DNA from: Kitasatospora gansuensis
GTDB taxonomy: Bacteria > Actinomycetota > Actinomycetes > Streptomycetales > Streptomycetaceae
Direction of reading: 5' to 3'
Assembly: GCF_014203705.1 (NCBI RefSeq)
Contig: NZ_JACHJR010000001.1
Location: 7,006,001-7,070,000, forward strand
DNA: 64,000 nt
Part shown: positions 8,408 to 17,048 of the stretch, piece after piece
Layout of the letters: every line of letters begins with the position of its first letter
How positions within the stretch are numbered: the stretch's first letter is position 1
Translations under genes and position numbers: made by a program
The notes under the pieces: generated by a model
Database searches by the model: none
What the model was told of the DNA's origin: nothing
What the model saw: only the letters and a program-made list of their open reading frames with translations

Positions 8408-9874
8408 GTGAGCAAGGGGCCGAACGCCAGATTCGCCGACCTCTTCGCCCTGACCGGTTGGTCGAAGGGCGAGTTGGCGAGGCTGGTGAACCGGCGCGGT
8501 GCGGCGATGGGACAGCAGCAGCTGTCCACCGACACCTCGCGGGTACGGCGCTGGATGGAGCAGGGGGAGATCCCCCGCGATCCGGTGCCGAGACTGCTGG
8601 CCGCCGTGTTCACCGAGCGGCTCGGCCGTGTCGTCACCACTGAGGACCTCGGTCTGGAACGACACCGGCCCACCAGGTCCGGCAGCACGCCGTCAGCAGA
8701 GCCCTGGGAGCCGGATCGGACGGCTGAAGTCCTCACCGAGTTCACGGGAATGGACCTCATGCTCAACCGACGCGGACTGGTGGGCGCGGGCACCGCGCTC
8801 GCCGCGGGAACGGTCATCGGCGACAACCTCTACGACTGGATGCGGGGCGCCGACGTGGCGTCGGCGGCCGAACGGCCGGGCCCGCGCAGGATCATCACCC
8901 AGGGCGGGCCCCGGCCGGTGGTCGACGTCTACGAGCCGGGCCCGGTGGGCGCGGAGGAAGTGACCGCGCTGGAGCGGTCGGTGGAGGTCTTCCGGGCCTG
9001 GGACGCGTCCCGGGGCGGCGGCCTGCAGCGCAAGGCGGTGGTCGGCCAGCTGAACGAGGTCGGCGGGCTGCTCACCCACGACCTGCGGCCCGAGGTGAAG
9101 CAGCGGCTCTGGATCGTGGCCGCCAACCTGGCGGTGCTGGCGGGCTGGATGTCGCACGACGTGGGCCTGGAGCCCACCGCGCAGCGGTACTTCGTGATCG
9201 CCGCGCAGGCGGCCAAGGAGGCGGACGACCGGCCGCGGGCGGGCGAGGCGATCTCCCGGGCCGCCCGGCAGATGCTCCATCTCGGCCGGGCCGACGACGC
9301 GTTGGAGCTGATGCAGCTGGCCCGGGCCAGCAGCGGTGACCGGATGCTGCCGCAGACCAGAGCCATGCTGCACACCGTGGAGGCGTGGGCGCAGGCCGCG
9401 CTCGGCCGGGCGGAGGCCACCCGCCGGGTGCTCGGCGAGGCGGAGGAGCTGTTCGTCCAGCACAGCGACCTGGCGGTGCCGACCTGGATGGCCACCTTCA
9501 ACGAGGCCGAGCTGCACGGGATGCAGGCGCTGGTCTACCGGACGCTGGCGGAGCACGACCCGGGCGCGGCCCGGCTGGCCGAGCAGCACGCGCAGCGCGC
9601 GATGGACCTGCGGGCGACCACCGGCCGGGAGCGCTCCAGCCTGCTCGACGAGATCACCCTGGCCTCGGTCTACTGGCTCTCCGGCGAGCCGGAGGGGGCA
9701 CTGACCCACGCCAAGCTGGCGCTCAACTCGATCGGCCAGACCTCCTCGACCCGGACCTGGGACCGGCTGCGCGAGATGTACCGGCTGTCCAGCCGCTACC
9801 AGGGCGTGCCGGCGGTGGCCGAGCTGCGGGCGGAGATCCACGCGGTGCTGCCCGAGCCCCGTCGCGAGGCGTGA
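8408..9874 (+). CDS. nsdA: NsdA-family regulator of development and antibiotic production
   Basis: A 488-residue protein starting at GTG 6 bases after GGGGG. The N-terminal 75 residues form a DNA-binding-like segment (GWSKGELARLVNRRG, then SRVRRWMEQGEIPRDPV and LGRVVTTEDLG). After a linker containing EFTGMDLMLNRRGLVGAG come TPR-like helical repeats to the C-terminus. This organisation fits Streptomyces coelicolor NsdA, a negative regulator of sporulation and antibiotic synthesis. The orthology call is from remembered sequence, not a search; paralogues exist. TAGGGT at 8371-8376 is a probable -10. A related regulator lies at 52006-53430. Confidence 0.75.
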   Translation: MSKGPNARFADLFALTGWSKGELARLVNRRGAAMGQQQLSTDTSRVRRWMEQGEIPRDPVPRLLAAVFTERLGRVVTTEDLGLERHRPTRSGSTPSAEPWEPDRTAEVLTEFTGMDLMLNRRGLVGAGTALAAGTVIGDNLYDWMRGADVASAAERPGPRRIITQGGPRPVVDVYEPGPVGAEEVTALERSVEVFRAWDASRGGGLQRKAVVGQLNEVGGLLTHDLRPEVKQRLWIVAANLAVLAGWMSHDVGLEPTAQRYFVIAAQAAKEADDRPRAGEAISRAARQMLHLGRADDALELMQLARASSGDRMLPQTRAMLHTVEAWAQAALGRAEATRRVLGEAEELFVQHSDLAVPTWMATFNEAELHGMQALVYRTLAEHDPGAARLAEQHAQRAMDLRATTGRERSSLLDEITLASVYWLSGEPEGALTHAKLALNSIGQTSSTRTWDRLREMYRLSSRYQGVPAVAELRAEIHAVLPEPRREA

Positions 9875-9887
9875 GGCCGCGGGCGGT

Positions 9888-10190
9888 TCAGGCGAGTTGA
9901 CGGAGTGACATCCGCAGGGCGGTCACCTGGCCGTCCTGGTCGAGCATGGGCTCACCGGTGACCTGGAGGCGGCGCGGTTCGTCGCCGGGCCGTTCGATCG
10001 GCACCAGGCCGGATTCGGCCTGCCCGCGCAGCAGGGCGGAGGTGACCACCCGGCGGAGCGTGGGCCGGTCCGCCCGGAGCAGCTGGTCGAGGCTGAGCGG
10101 GCCGAGCCGCGGGTCGCGGCCGAGCAGCCGGTAGACCTCGGGCTGCCAGCTGACCTGGTCGGTGCGCAGGTCCCAGACGGCGGTGCTCAT
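9888..10190 (-). CDS. Small single-domain PAS protein
   Basis: A 100-residue protein covering essentially one PAS fold: VWDLRTDQVSWQPEVYRLLG at the start, a helical middle, then PRRLQVTGEPMLDQDGQVTAL, which is the typical PAS_3 ending. No output domain (kinase, phosphatase, HTH) is attached, so it would need a partner. GAGGGG stands 5 bases before the ATG. It converges on the nsdA-like gene with a 13-base gap. Ligand and partner are unknown. Confidence 0.7.
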   Translation of the reverse strand: MSTAVWDLRTDQVSWQPEVYRLLGRDPRLGPLSLDQLLRADRPTLRRVVTSALLRGQAESGLVPIERPGDEPRRLQVTGEPMLDQDGQVTALRMSLRQLA

Positions 10191-10473
10191 CGCTGCCCCT
10201 CACGACATATGGGTACGACCCTCCGGCGGTGGACCGACTCTGCCACGAGGGCGCGGCGGCTGTGAGGGGTTCCGGCAAATCCTTCACGGAATTTCCATTG
10301 GCATATGCGGCAACAGGGTCGAAGGCCGACCTGATCGGTCCTGTGTGCGTAAGGGGCGCCCAGGCGGTAACCTACGGTGATTCCGGCGCCCGGGCGCCCT
10401 TGCAGGAGCCATCAGAACCCCCGGCGACGGAAATCCCGTTGCCACCACGACCGCCGCAACGGATGCTGACGTC

Positions 10474-11889
10474 ATGTTCGAGCCAGTGATAGCGCCCAGT
10501 GCCAGCCTCCTCGGCCTCCTCCAGCGAGGCCGTGGTGACGGACAGCTGCATGCGCTCGCGGCCGATCGTCACGAAGCGATCGCCGCTCTGGAGGAGTGCG
10601 TCACCAGCGACCCCAGGGCCGACTGGCAGGTCGAGAACCGCTCCCTTTACTACGCCCGCCTCTTCATGGAGCTGGAAGCACCGCTCACCGGGCTCGAACA
10701 GCATCTGCACTGCGCGGAGGACGTCCTCGAGCCGGACGACTCCCGGACCGGCCTGGCGCTGGCGGTGCTCGGTCACCTGGCCGCCTACGGCCGCCGGGAC
10801 GCCCTGGACCTGCTGCGCGGCTACGTCGCGGTCGGCACCAACTGGGCCTGGGCCCTGGACGAGCTGGCCCTGCGCGACGACGACCGCGCGCTGCTCTCGC
10901 TGGCCTCCTCGGTGCTCGGCCGCTTCCCGGCCGACCCACAGGGCGACGCCGAGCTCCGGGCCGCGATCAGAGCCGCGTACGAGCCCCGGCCGTGGCGGCT
11001 GTGGGCTGCGCACCACCCCCGGATCGCCGCCGCGAGCGAGCAGTCCCCGTTCGATTTGTGGCAGCGGCAGCTGAACCGTGGCGGCATCACCCCCGGCTGG
11101 AGCACCACCGACGTGCTCGCCTGGGCCGACCAGGCCGAGCCCGGCAGTTCCACCGAGCGCCGCTCGGCCGCCGCCGCCCGCTGCCTGGCCGCCGTGGTGC
11201 GTCCCGAGGACCGGCAGACGGTGCTGGAGGCCGCCCGTACGGGCTCACCCGGCGCCCGGACGGCCGCCCTCCGCTACCTGGTGGACCAGCAGGATCCGGA
11301 CGCCGCCGAGCTGATCGAGGCCGCCGCCGCCGACATCGACGAAAGGGTCGTCAATGCGGCCCTGTCGGTGCTCGGCCGGATGCGCGGCCCGGCCGCGATG
11401 GCCCACGCCCGCCGCTGGGCCGACCCCGCCACCGGCGGTGCCGACAGCGCGCTCGGCGAGGTCGCCGTCCAGTTGCTGGCCGACGCCGGCGACCCGGCCG
11501 ACGGGCCCCTGGTGGTCGACGGGCTGCGCCAGTGGATCTCGGTCCGCGGCGTGACCGGAGCCGGTCTGGGCACCCTGGTCGACGGTGTGGGGCGGCTGGC
11601 CGCCGCCGGAGCCGTCCCCGCCCTGCGCCACGTGTACGGGGAGGCGGCCTCCTCCGAACTGCGCGGCCGGGCCGCCCGCGCGCTGGCCGCCACCGACCCG
11701 CACTTCGGGCGCGGGATAGCGGTCGAGTGCCTCTGGGACTGCGAGGAGGCCACCCGCGAGCTGGCCGCCCGCCACGTCACCACCACCGGCGACGTCCGGG
11801 TGCTGGAGCGGCTGCGCCGACTGGCCGCCGATCCGGCCGAGGAGGCCGAGGTGCACGCGGTCATCCGCGGGCGCCTGACCGGGCACTGA
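10474..11889 (+). CDS. HEAT-repeat domain protein
   Basis: A 471-residue soluble protein rich in alternating helices. Repeated units such as ERRSAAAARCLAAVV, GARTAALRYLVDQQDPDAAELI and DERVVNAALSVLGRM are HEAT-type, with more towards the C-terminus. The opening MFEPVIAPSASLLGLLQRGR recurs, from memory, in streptomycete homologues and supports ATG 10474 although the ribosome site is weak. TAACCT at 10368-10373 is a possible -10, giving a 5' UTR of roughly 90 bases. It is likely a protein-interaction scaffold; the partner is unknown. Confidence 0.75.
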   Translation: MFEPVIAPSASLLGLLQRGRGDGQLHALAADRHEAIAALEECVTSDPRADWQVENRSLYYARLFMELEAPLTGLEQHLHCAEDVLEPDDSRTGLALAVLGHLAAYGRRDALDLLRGYVAVGTNWAWALDELALRDDDRALLSLASSVLGRFPADPQGDAELRAAIRAAYEPRPWRLWAAHHPRIAAASEQSPFDLWQRQLNRGGITPGWSTTDVLAWADQAEPGSSTERRSAAAARCLAAVVRPEDRQTVLEAARTGSPGARTAALRYLVDQQDPDAAELIEAAAADIDERVVNAALSVLGRMRGPAAMAHARRWADPATGGADSALGEVAVQLLADAGDPADGPLVVDGLRQWISVRGVTGAGLGTLVDGVGRLAAAGAVPALRHVYGEAASSELRGRAARALAATDPHFGRGIAVECLWDCEEATRELAARHVTTTGDVRVLERLRRLAADPAEEAEVHAVIRGRLTGH

Positions 11890-11977
11890 ACAGTGGCTCT
11901 TTCGTGCCGCTGAGCGTGAGGCGACTGGCATGATGGACGGGCCCTCCGCCCGTCCGCACCCAGGAGCCTCGCCGCTG

Positions 11978-12697
11978 ATGAACCGTTACCGCTCGCTCGC
12001 CCGCGTCGCCACCCCGATAGCCGCCCTGGCCGGGGTGGTGCTGCTCGGCGGTCCCGCCTTCGCGCACACCGGGGTCACCTCCCAGCAGGCCCAGGCCCTC
12101 GCGGTGGACGCGGTGCTGTCGTTCAAGGCCGCGGGGGAGTCGGACACCGCCGGGATCGACGAGGTACAGGTGGTGCTGCCGGCCGGGATCGCGCCGGCCG
12201 ACGTGAGTCTGGTGAAGGCGCCCGAGGGCTGGACGTTCAAGCCGGGGGCCGAGGGCTTCACGGTGGCCGGGCCCGGCCTGGCGCCGGGGAAGAACGCCGA
12301 GTACCAGGTGAAGGTGCGTCAGCTGCCGGATGCGCAGCAGGTGGTGTTCAAGACCCTGGTGATGTACACCGACACCCAGGTGGACCGCTGGATCGAGGTC
12401 CCGCAGGGCGGCAGTGAGCCGAAGAACCCGGCGCCGGTGCTCAAGCTGGCCAAGGCCGCGCCGGGCGCCGTGGTGCTGGCCGCACCGAGCCCGAGCCCGA
12501 GTCCCACCCCGTCGCCGACCCCGACCCCGACCCTGTCGCCTTCGGTGGCAGCTCCCACCGCCGCCAGCGCCGCTCCGGTGCCGGCCGCGAAGTCGGCCGA
12601 CCAGGGCAACGGCGCGGTCGTCATCGGTGCCGTAGCGGTGCTGCTGGTCGCCGTCGGCGGAGTGATCTGGTGGCGCCGCCGCTCGGCCGACAGCTGA
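11978..12697 (+). CDS. YcnI/DUF1775-like secreted, membrane-anchored protein
   Basis: A 239-residue protein with an N-terminal signal peptide predicted to be cut as AFA|HTGV, leaving a histidine at the mature N-terminus as in the copper-binding YcnI family. The central 130 residues end in TQVDRWIEVP, matching the RWxE/P segment of the family. A proline/serine/threonine-rich linker (residues about 180-205) leads to one C-terminal membrane segment (VVIGAVAVLLVAVGGVIWW) and a basic tail, so the domain faces outside the cell. AGGAG lies 11 bases before the ATG. No CopC/CopD-type gene is adjacent. A copper role is family inference. Confidence 0.8.
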   Translation: MNRYRSLARVATPIAALAGVVLLGGPAFAHTGVTSQQAQALAVDAVLSFKAAGESDTAGIDEVQVVLPAGIAPADVSLVKAPEGWTFKPGAEGFTVAGPGLAPGKNAEYQVKVRQLPDAQQVVFKTLVMYTDTQVDRWIEVPQGGSEPKNPAPVLKLAKAAPGAVVLAAPSPSPSPTPSPTPTPTLSPSVAAPTAASAAPVPAAKSADQGNGAVVIGAVAVLLVAVGGVIWWRRRSADS

Positions 12698-12715
12698 GCG
12701 ACGGAGCCACCGGGG

Positions 12716-13564
12716 TCACTTGACCGGCACGCCCGCGTCCGGAGCCAGCACACCTGCCGTCACCAGGCCGATGATCACGATGCCGAGCAGCACCCGGTAC
12801 ACCACGAACGGCATGAAGCTGTGGCTGGAGATGTACTTCAGGAACCAGGCGATGGCGGCGTAGCCGACCACGAAGGCGATCAGGGTCGCCATGATGGTCG
12901 GCCCCCAGGCCGGGGCCGGGCCCTCGCCGATCTTGAACAGCTCCAGCACACCGGAGGCCAGTACGGCCGGGATGGCGAGCAGGAAGGAGTACCGGGCCGC
13001 CGCCTCCCGGCTGTAGCCGAGCAGCAGGCCCGCGCTGATCGTGCCGCCCGAGCGGGAGACGCCGGGGATCAGCGCCAGTGACTGCGCCAGCCCGTACCCG
13101 ATGGCATGAGGCAGCGTCAGCTCGCTGATCGGCTTGGCGTGCCGGACCGCCCGGGTGCGGTCGGCGACCGCCAGGATCACGCCGAAGACGATCAGCGTGG
13201 TGCCGATCACCCGGAGGTCGCGCAGGGTGGTCTCGATGGTGTCCTGGAAGAGCGCCCCGAAGATGCCGATCGGCAGCGTGCCGAGGATCACGAACCAGCC
13301 CAGCCGGGCGTTCGGGTCACTGCGCCGCTCGCGCTTGAAGAGCGCGACCACCCAGGCCGAGACGATCGCCGCGATGTCCTTCCGGAAGTAGATCAGCACG
13401 GCCGTCTCGGTACCCAGCTGGGTCACCGCGGTGAAGGCCGCCCCCGGGTCCTGCCAGCCCATCAGGGCCGAGAACACTCGCAGGTGGGCGGAGGAGGAGA
13501 CCGGGAGGAACTCCGTCAGCCCCTGGACGAGGCCGAGCACGGCGGCGTGGAACCAGTCGATCAC
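12716..13564 (-). CDS. uppP: Undecaprenyl-diphosphatase UppP (BacA)
   Basis: A 282-residue polytopic membrane enzyme that dephosphorylates undecaprenyl diphosphate to recycle the lipid carrier of cell-wall synthesis. Two signature regions are intact: GLVQGLTEFLPVSSSAHLRV at the N-terminus and LALIPGVSRSGGTISAGLL in the middle, containing the catalytic glutamate and arginine. Length and about eight hydrophobic segments are normal. It is convergent with the YcnI-like gene. The family can give bacitracin tolerance when overproduced. Confidence 0.93.
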   Translation of the reverse strand: MIDWFHAAVLGLVQGLTEFLPVSSSAHLRVFSALMGWQDPGAAFTAVTQLGTETAVLIYFRKDIAAIVSAWVVALFKRERRSDPNARLGWFVILGTLPIGIFGALFQDTIETTLRDLRVIGTTLIVFGVILAVADRTRAVRHAKPISELTLPHAIGYGLAQSLALIPGVSRSGGTISAGLLLGYSREAAARYSFLLAIPAVLASGVLELFKIGEGPAPAWGPTIMATLIAFVVGYAAIAWFLKYISSHSFMPFVVYRVLLGIVIIGLVTAGVLAPDAGVPVK

Positions 13565-13632
13565 CGGGCACCCGCCGCGGTTATCTGGGGGAGGGTGCGC
13601 ATCAGCTCTGGTCCTCTTCTGTTCACGGAGTC

Positions 13633-13649
13633 CGGGGCGCGCCGCCCCG
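13633..13649. other. Short GC hairpin upstream of uppP
   Basis: CGGGGCG and CGCCCCG form a 7-base stem around a 3-base loop in the 146-base gap between the CocE-like gene and uppP. On the minus strand it lies ahead of the uppP start and downstream of nothing but the CocE-like gene's upstream partner, so it may be a promoter-proximal structure. No T-tract follows. Confidence 0.3.
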
Positions 13650-13710
13650 CCGTCGCACCGGCACCGCCGGGCTCACAGGGCACCGTCCGGCGCAGCCAGA
13701 TGATAAGGCT

Positions 13711-15345
13711 TCAAGATGTACGGCCGCTGCCGAGGGCCCGTACCGAGGACGGCTGATGAACGGTCAGCTCGGTCGCCGACAGGGTGGTCGCGGTGGCGTC
13801 GGGCTCGCCGGTGCCGGGATTGCGGGCGTACCGGGGGTGCGGTGCGCCGCCCAGCTGGAGGCGGAGCCGGTGCCCGGCGGCGAAGCGGTGCGCGGTGTGG
13901 TCCAGCTCGACCGTGACGGCGGCCGGTCGGCCGCCGGTCGGGGCGAGCCGCAGCACGCCGTCGCAGACGTTGACCGAGCGGCCGCGCGGGTCCACGTCGC
14001 AGAGCCGGGTGAACAGGTCCGTGTGCCCGGCGGTGACCAGCAGGTCGACGGCGACCGGGCCGAGCAGCTCGACGGGCTCGGTGAGCGGCCCGGTGCTGAA
14101 GGTCAGCACGTCCGGGCGGGCCTCCCGGCGGTTGTTCCGCCGGGGACCGGCCTGCTGGGAGAGCAGCGGGCCGCCGGCCGGGGGCGCCGGGTCGGCCGGG
14201 TCGATCCTGACGGTGACCGGCCCCGCCGGCGTCGGCCGCTCGGTGACGAGCCGTCCGTCCGCCAGGTACCAGCGCAGCCCGGTGCCCCCGCCCGGCCAGT
14301 CGGCCAGCTCGCGCCAGCCGCCGTCCAGGCTCACCCGGACGGGCTGCGCCCGCAGGCCCGACGGGTCGTCACACAGGTGCGCCCGCAGCCAGGCCAGGCT
14401 CTCCCGGAACACCTCGGGCAGGCCGGGGCCGAGCGTGGAGGTGTGCGTCCAGGGCCCGATCAGCAGTGAGCCTGCGCAGCCGGCCGCCCGCAGCCGCTCC
14501 CACTGCCGCAGGGTCTGGCCCAGGCAGACGTCCGACCAGCCGGTGACCAGCGCGGTCGGTATGGCGTGCCGCTCGGCGACCGGGCCGAGGTCGCTGCCCG
14601 CCCAGTACGGGTCGGCCGGGTCCGGGTGGTCCAGCGCTCCGTCCAGGGCCGCCAGCCGGCCCCCGGTCGCGGCGGGGTACGCGTCGCGCAGCGGCAGGCC
14701 CCGGGTGGCGCGGCGCAGGTTGCGCTGCAGGCGTGCGGAGGCGCGCAGCAGTGTGCCGGGGCCGCGGTCGAAGTTCGCCAGGCCGACGGCGGCGACCAGC
14801 GCGTTCTCCAGATTGAGGACGCCGCCGGAGTGGAAGAAGGCGTGCGGGTCGTGGATGCCGTTCTGCACCACCATGGCGCGCAGCTCCGGCGGCGGGTCGG
14901 CGGCCAGCGCCCACTGGGTGTAGCCGAGGTAGCTCGGGCCGATGGTGCCGAGCCGTCCGTCGAACCACGGCTGTTCGCGCAGCCACTCGACGGTGGCCAG
15001 GCCGTCCGCCCGTTCGTGCCGCCAGAGTGCGGCCTCGCCGCCGGAGCCGCCGGTGCCCCGGCAGCTCTGGATCAGCACGTGGAAGCCCTGCTCGGCGAGC
15101 GCAAGCCCGTACAGCGGCGCCCAGGGGAAGCCCCGCCCGTACGGCGAGCGGAGCAGGACGGTGGGGAACTCGCCGTCGCCGAGCGGGAGGTAGTGGTCCG
15201 TCAGCAGCCGGGCGCCGTCGGCGGCGGGCACCGGCAGGGCGGGGTGGTGACCGACCCGGTACCGGCGGGGCGGCAGCCCGCGCAGGGTGCGGCGGAGCAG
15301 GCGGGCGGTGCGGGGCGGGCGCTGGTGGGTGGTGGTCGTCGGCAT
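13711..15345 (-). CDS. CocE/NonD family alpha/beta hydrolase
   Basis: A 544-residue serine hydrolase of the X-Pro dipeptidyl-peptidase/cocaine esterase group. The nucleophile is Ser138 in IGPSYLGY. An oxyanion-region PYGRG-type segment (LLRSPYGRGFPW) and QSCRGTGGSGG precede it; the C-terminal third, from about residue 330, is the jelly-roll domain. No signal peptide is evident, so it is probably cytoplasmic. It diverges from a TetR-type regulator across a short promoter region containing a perfect inverted repeat, so repression by that regulator is likely. The natural ester or amide substrate is unknown. Confidence 0.85.
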   Translation of the reverse strand: MPTTTTHQRPPRTARLLRRTLRGLPPRRYRVGHHPALPVPAADGARLLTDHYLPLGDGEFPTVLLRSPYGRGFPWAPLYGLALAEQGFHVLIQSCRGTGGSGGEAALWRHERADGLATVEWLREQPWFDGRLGTIGPSYLGYTQWALAADPPPELRAMVVQNGIHDPHAFFHSGGVLNLENALVAAVGLANFDRGPGTLLRASARLQRNLRRATRGLPLRDAYPAATGGRLAALDGALDHPDPADPYWAGSDLGPVAERHAIPTALVTGWSDVCLGQTLRQWERLRAAGCAGSLLIGPWTHTSTLGPGLPEVFRESLAWLRAHLCDDPSGLRAQPVRVSLDGGWRELADWPGGGTGLRWYLADGRLVTERPTPAGPVTVRIDPADPAPPAGGPLLSQQAGPRRNNRREARPDVLTFSTGPLTEPVELLGPVAVDLLVTAGHTDLFTRLCDVDPRGRSVNVCDGVLRLAPTGGRPAAVTVELDHTAHRFAAGHRLRLQLGGAPHPRYARNPGTGEPDATATTLSATELTVHQPSSVRALGSGRTS

Positions 15346-15366
15346 GGCGGCCTCCTGGAGTGTTTC

Positions 15367-15379
15367 CGTACTTAGTACG
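15367..15379. promoter_or_regulatory. Probable TetR-family operator
   Basis: A perfect inverted repeat CGTAC-TTA-GTACG lies in the 79-base divergent promoter between the CocE-like hydrolase and the TetR-like regulator. Such a site between a regulator and its divergent target is the usual autoregulatory layout of this family. Confidence 0.6.
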
Positions 15380-15424
15380 AGAATAGCGAGTGCTTGGATG
15401 GAAGTCAGTACCCGGAGGAGAGGA

Positions 15425-16135
15425 GTGCCCGTGCACGGTGAGGTGGACCCGGAACGGCTCTGGCTGACGGCGGATCAGCCCCGGACGGGGCGGCGCCCCC
15501 GGCACAGCCGGGCCGAGATCACCGCCGAGGCGGTGGCCCTGGCCGACGCGGAGGGCCTGGCGGCCGTCACCATGCGGGCCGTCGCGGCCCGGCTCGGGGT
15601 CGGCACCATGTCGCTCTACACCTACGTCCCGGACAAGGACACCCTGCTGGAGCTGATGATCGACCAGGCCGGCGGCGACCTGGCCCTGCCGCCCGTCACC
15701 GGCGACTGGCGCGCCGACCTGCACGCCCTGGCCCGGGCCCAGCGCACCCTGATGCACCGTCACCCCTGGCTGCCCGCCGCCTACCCGCTGCGCCGCACCA
15801 TCGGGCCCGGCACGCTGGCCGCCCTGGAGCACGCCCTCGCGGCCCTGGCCCCCACCGGGCTGCCCGGCGCCGCCCGGCTGGAGGTCTTCGCCCTGCTCAC
15901 CGGCTTCGTGGCCAGCCACGTCGGGTACGAGGTGGCCCAGCGCGAGGCACTGGAACGCTCCACCCGGAGCGCCGCCGACCTCGGCGCGGCCCAGCTCCGC
16001 TACCTCACCGCGATGGCGGCGAGCGGCCGCTACCCCCAACTCGCCGCCACCCTGGCCGAACCGCCCGCGCCCGCCGACCCGGAGGCCACCTTCGAACGGC
16101 TGCTGGGAAGGCTGATCAACGGGTTGTCGCCATGA
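15425..16135 (+). CDS. TetR/AcrR family transcriptional regulator
   Basis: A 236-residue repressor. The N-terminal helix-turn-helix is seen as RAEITAEAVALADAEGLAAV then MRAVAARLGVGTMSLYTYV, with the family-typical LYxYVxxKxxLL following. The C-terminal ligand domain resembles the TetR C-terminal class (LLTGFVASHVGYE). Start GTG 15425 follows GGAGGAG; GTG 15431 with AGGAG is an equal alternative. It diverges from the CocE/NonD hydrolase and likely controls it and itself. The inducer is unknown. Confidence 0.85.
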   Translation: MPVHGEVDPERLWLTADQPRTGRRPRHSRAEITAEAVALADAEGLAAVTMRAVAARLGVGTMSLYTYVPDKDTLLELMIDQAGGDLALPPVTGDWRADLHALARAQRTLMHRHPWLPAAYPLRRTIGPGTLAALEHALAALAPTGLPGAARLEVFALLTGFVASHVGYEVAQREALERSTRSAADLGAAQLRYLTAMAASGRYPQLAATLAEPPAPADPEATFERLLGRLINGLSP

Positions 16136-16149
16136 GCACGGCATATGGC

Positions 16150-16165
16150 ATCATCCCGGGATGAT
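16150..16165. promoter_or_regulatory. Perfect 16-base palindrome over the aldo/keto reductase start codon
   Basis: ATCATCCC followed by its exact reverse complement GGGATGAT spans the start ATG at 16161. It could be an operator that blocks transcription or a hairpin that hides the start codon; a ribosome site is otherwise not evident. Confidence 0.4.
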
Positions 16166-17048
16166 CACTGCAGCGAACTCCGGTACCTGGACCCTCGGCG
16201 ACCTGACCGTCAACCGGATCGGCTTCGGTGCGATGCGGCTCACCGGCAGCGCCGCCTTCGACCTCGGCGCCCCCAGCAACCGCGACCGCTCGATCGCGGT
16301 GCTCCGGCAGGCCGTCGAACTCGGCGTCAACCACATCGACACCGCCGCCTTCTACTTCTCCTCGCTGCGCTCCGCCAACGAGCTGATCAACCGGGCGCTC
16401 GCCCCGTACGACGACGAGCTGGTGATCACCACCAAGGTCGGCCCCGGGCGCGACCCGTCCGGCGACTGGCTGGACTGGGCCCGGCCCGACCAGCTGCGCG
16501 GCCAGGTCGAGGAGAACCTGCGTCAGCTCGGCCGCGACCACCTCGACGTGGTCAACCTGCGGATGTACGGGCGCGACTCGCTCGCCGAGCACTTCGGTGT
16601 GCTGGCCGGGCTGCGCGAGGCGGGGATGATCCGGCACCTCGGCCTCTCCAACGCGGACGCCGCGCAGCTGGCCGAGGCCCGGTCGATCGCGCCGGTGGTC
16701 TGCGTGCAGAACCGCTTCGGCCTCGGCGCCACCGACGCCCAGCAGGCGGTGCTGCGCACCTGCGGCGAGCAGGGCGTGGCCTTCGTCCCGTTCTTCGCGA
16801 TCGCGGGCGAGGGCAAGGAGAGCGGCGCGGGCGGCACCGACAGTCCCGCGGTGCTCGCGGTGGCCGAGGCGCACGGCGCCTCCCCGGCCCAGATCCGGCT
16901 GGCCTGGACGCTGGCCCAGGGCCCGCACGTGCTGGCCATCCCCGGCACCGGCAACCCCGACCACCTGGTGGAGAACATCGCGGCCGGCGCCCTGCGGCTG
17001 TCCGCCGCCGAGCTGGCCGCCCTCGACGCTCCGGACCCGCGCCGATGA
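16161..17048 (+). CDS. Aldo/keto reductase
   Basis: A 295-residue (alpha/beta)8-barrel NADPH-dependent oxidoreductase. Recognisable parts are RIGFGAMRLTG at the start, GVNHIDTAAFYFSS containing the catalytic Asp and Tyr, VITTKVGPGR with the Lys, and the C-terminal cofactor segment AIPGTGNPDHLVENIAA. The start is ATG 16161, which lies inside a 16-base palindrome. Its stop overlaps the next gene's start as ATGA, so the two are translated together. Substrate unknown. Confidence 0.88.
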   Translation: MITAANSGTWTLGDLTVNRIGFGAMRLTGSAAFDLGAPSNRDRSIAVLRQAVELGVNHIDTAAFYFSSLRSANELINRALAPYDDELVITTKVGPGRDPSGDWLDWARPDQLRGQVEENLRQLGRDHLDVVNLRMYGRDSLAEHFGVLAGLREAGMIRHLGLSNADAAQLAEARSIAPVVCVQNRFGLGATDAQQAVLRTCGEQGVAFVPFFAIAGEGKESGAGGTDSPAVLAVAEAHGASPAQIRLAWTLAQGPHVLAIPGTGNPDHLVENIAAGALRLSAAELAALDAPDPRR

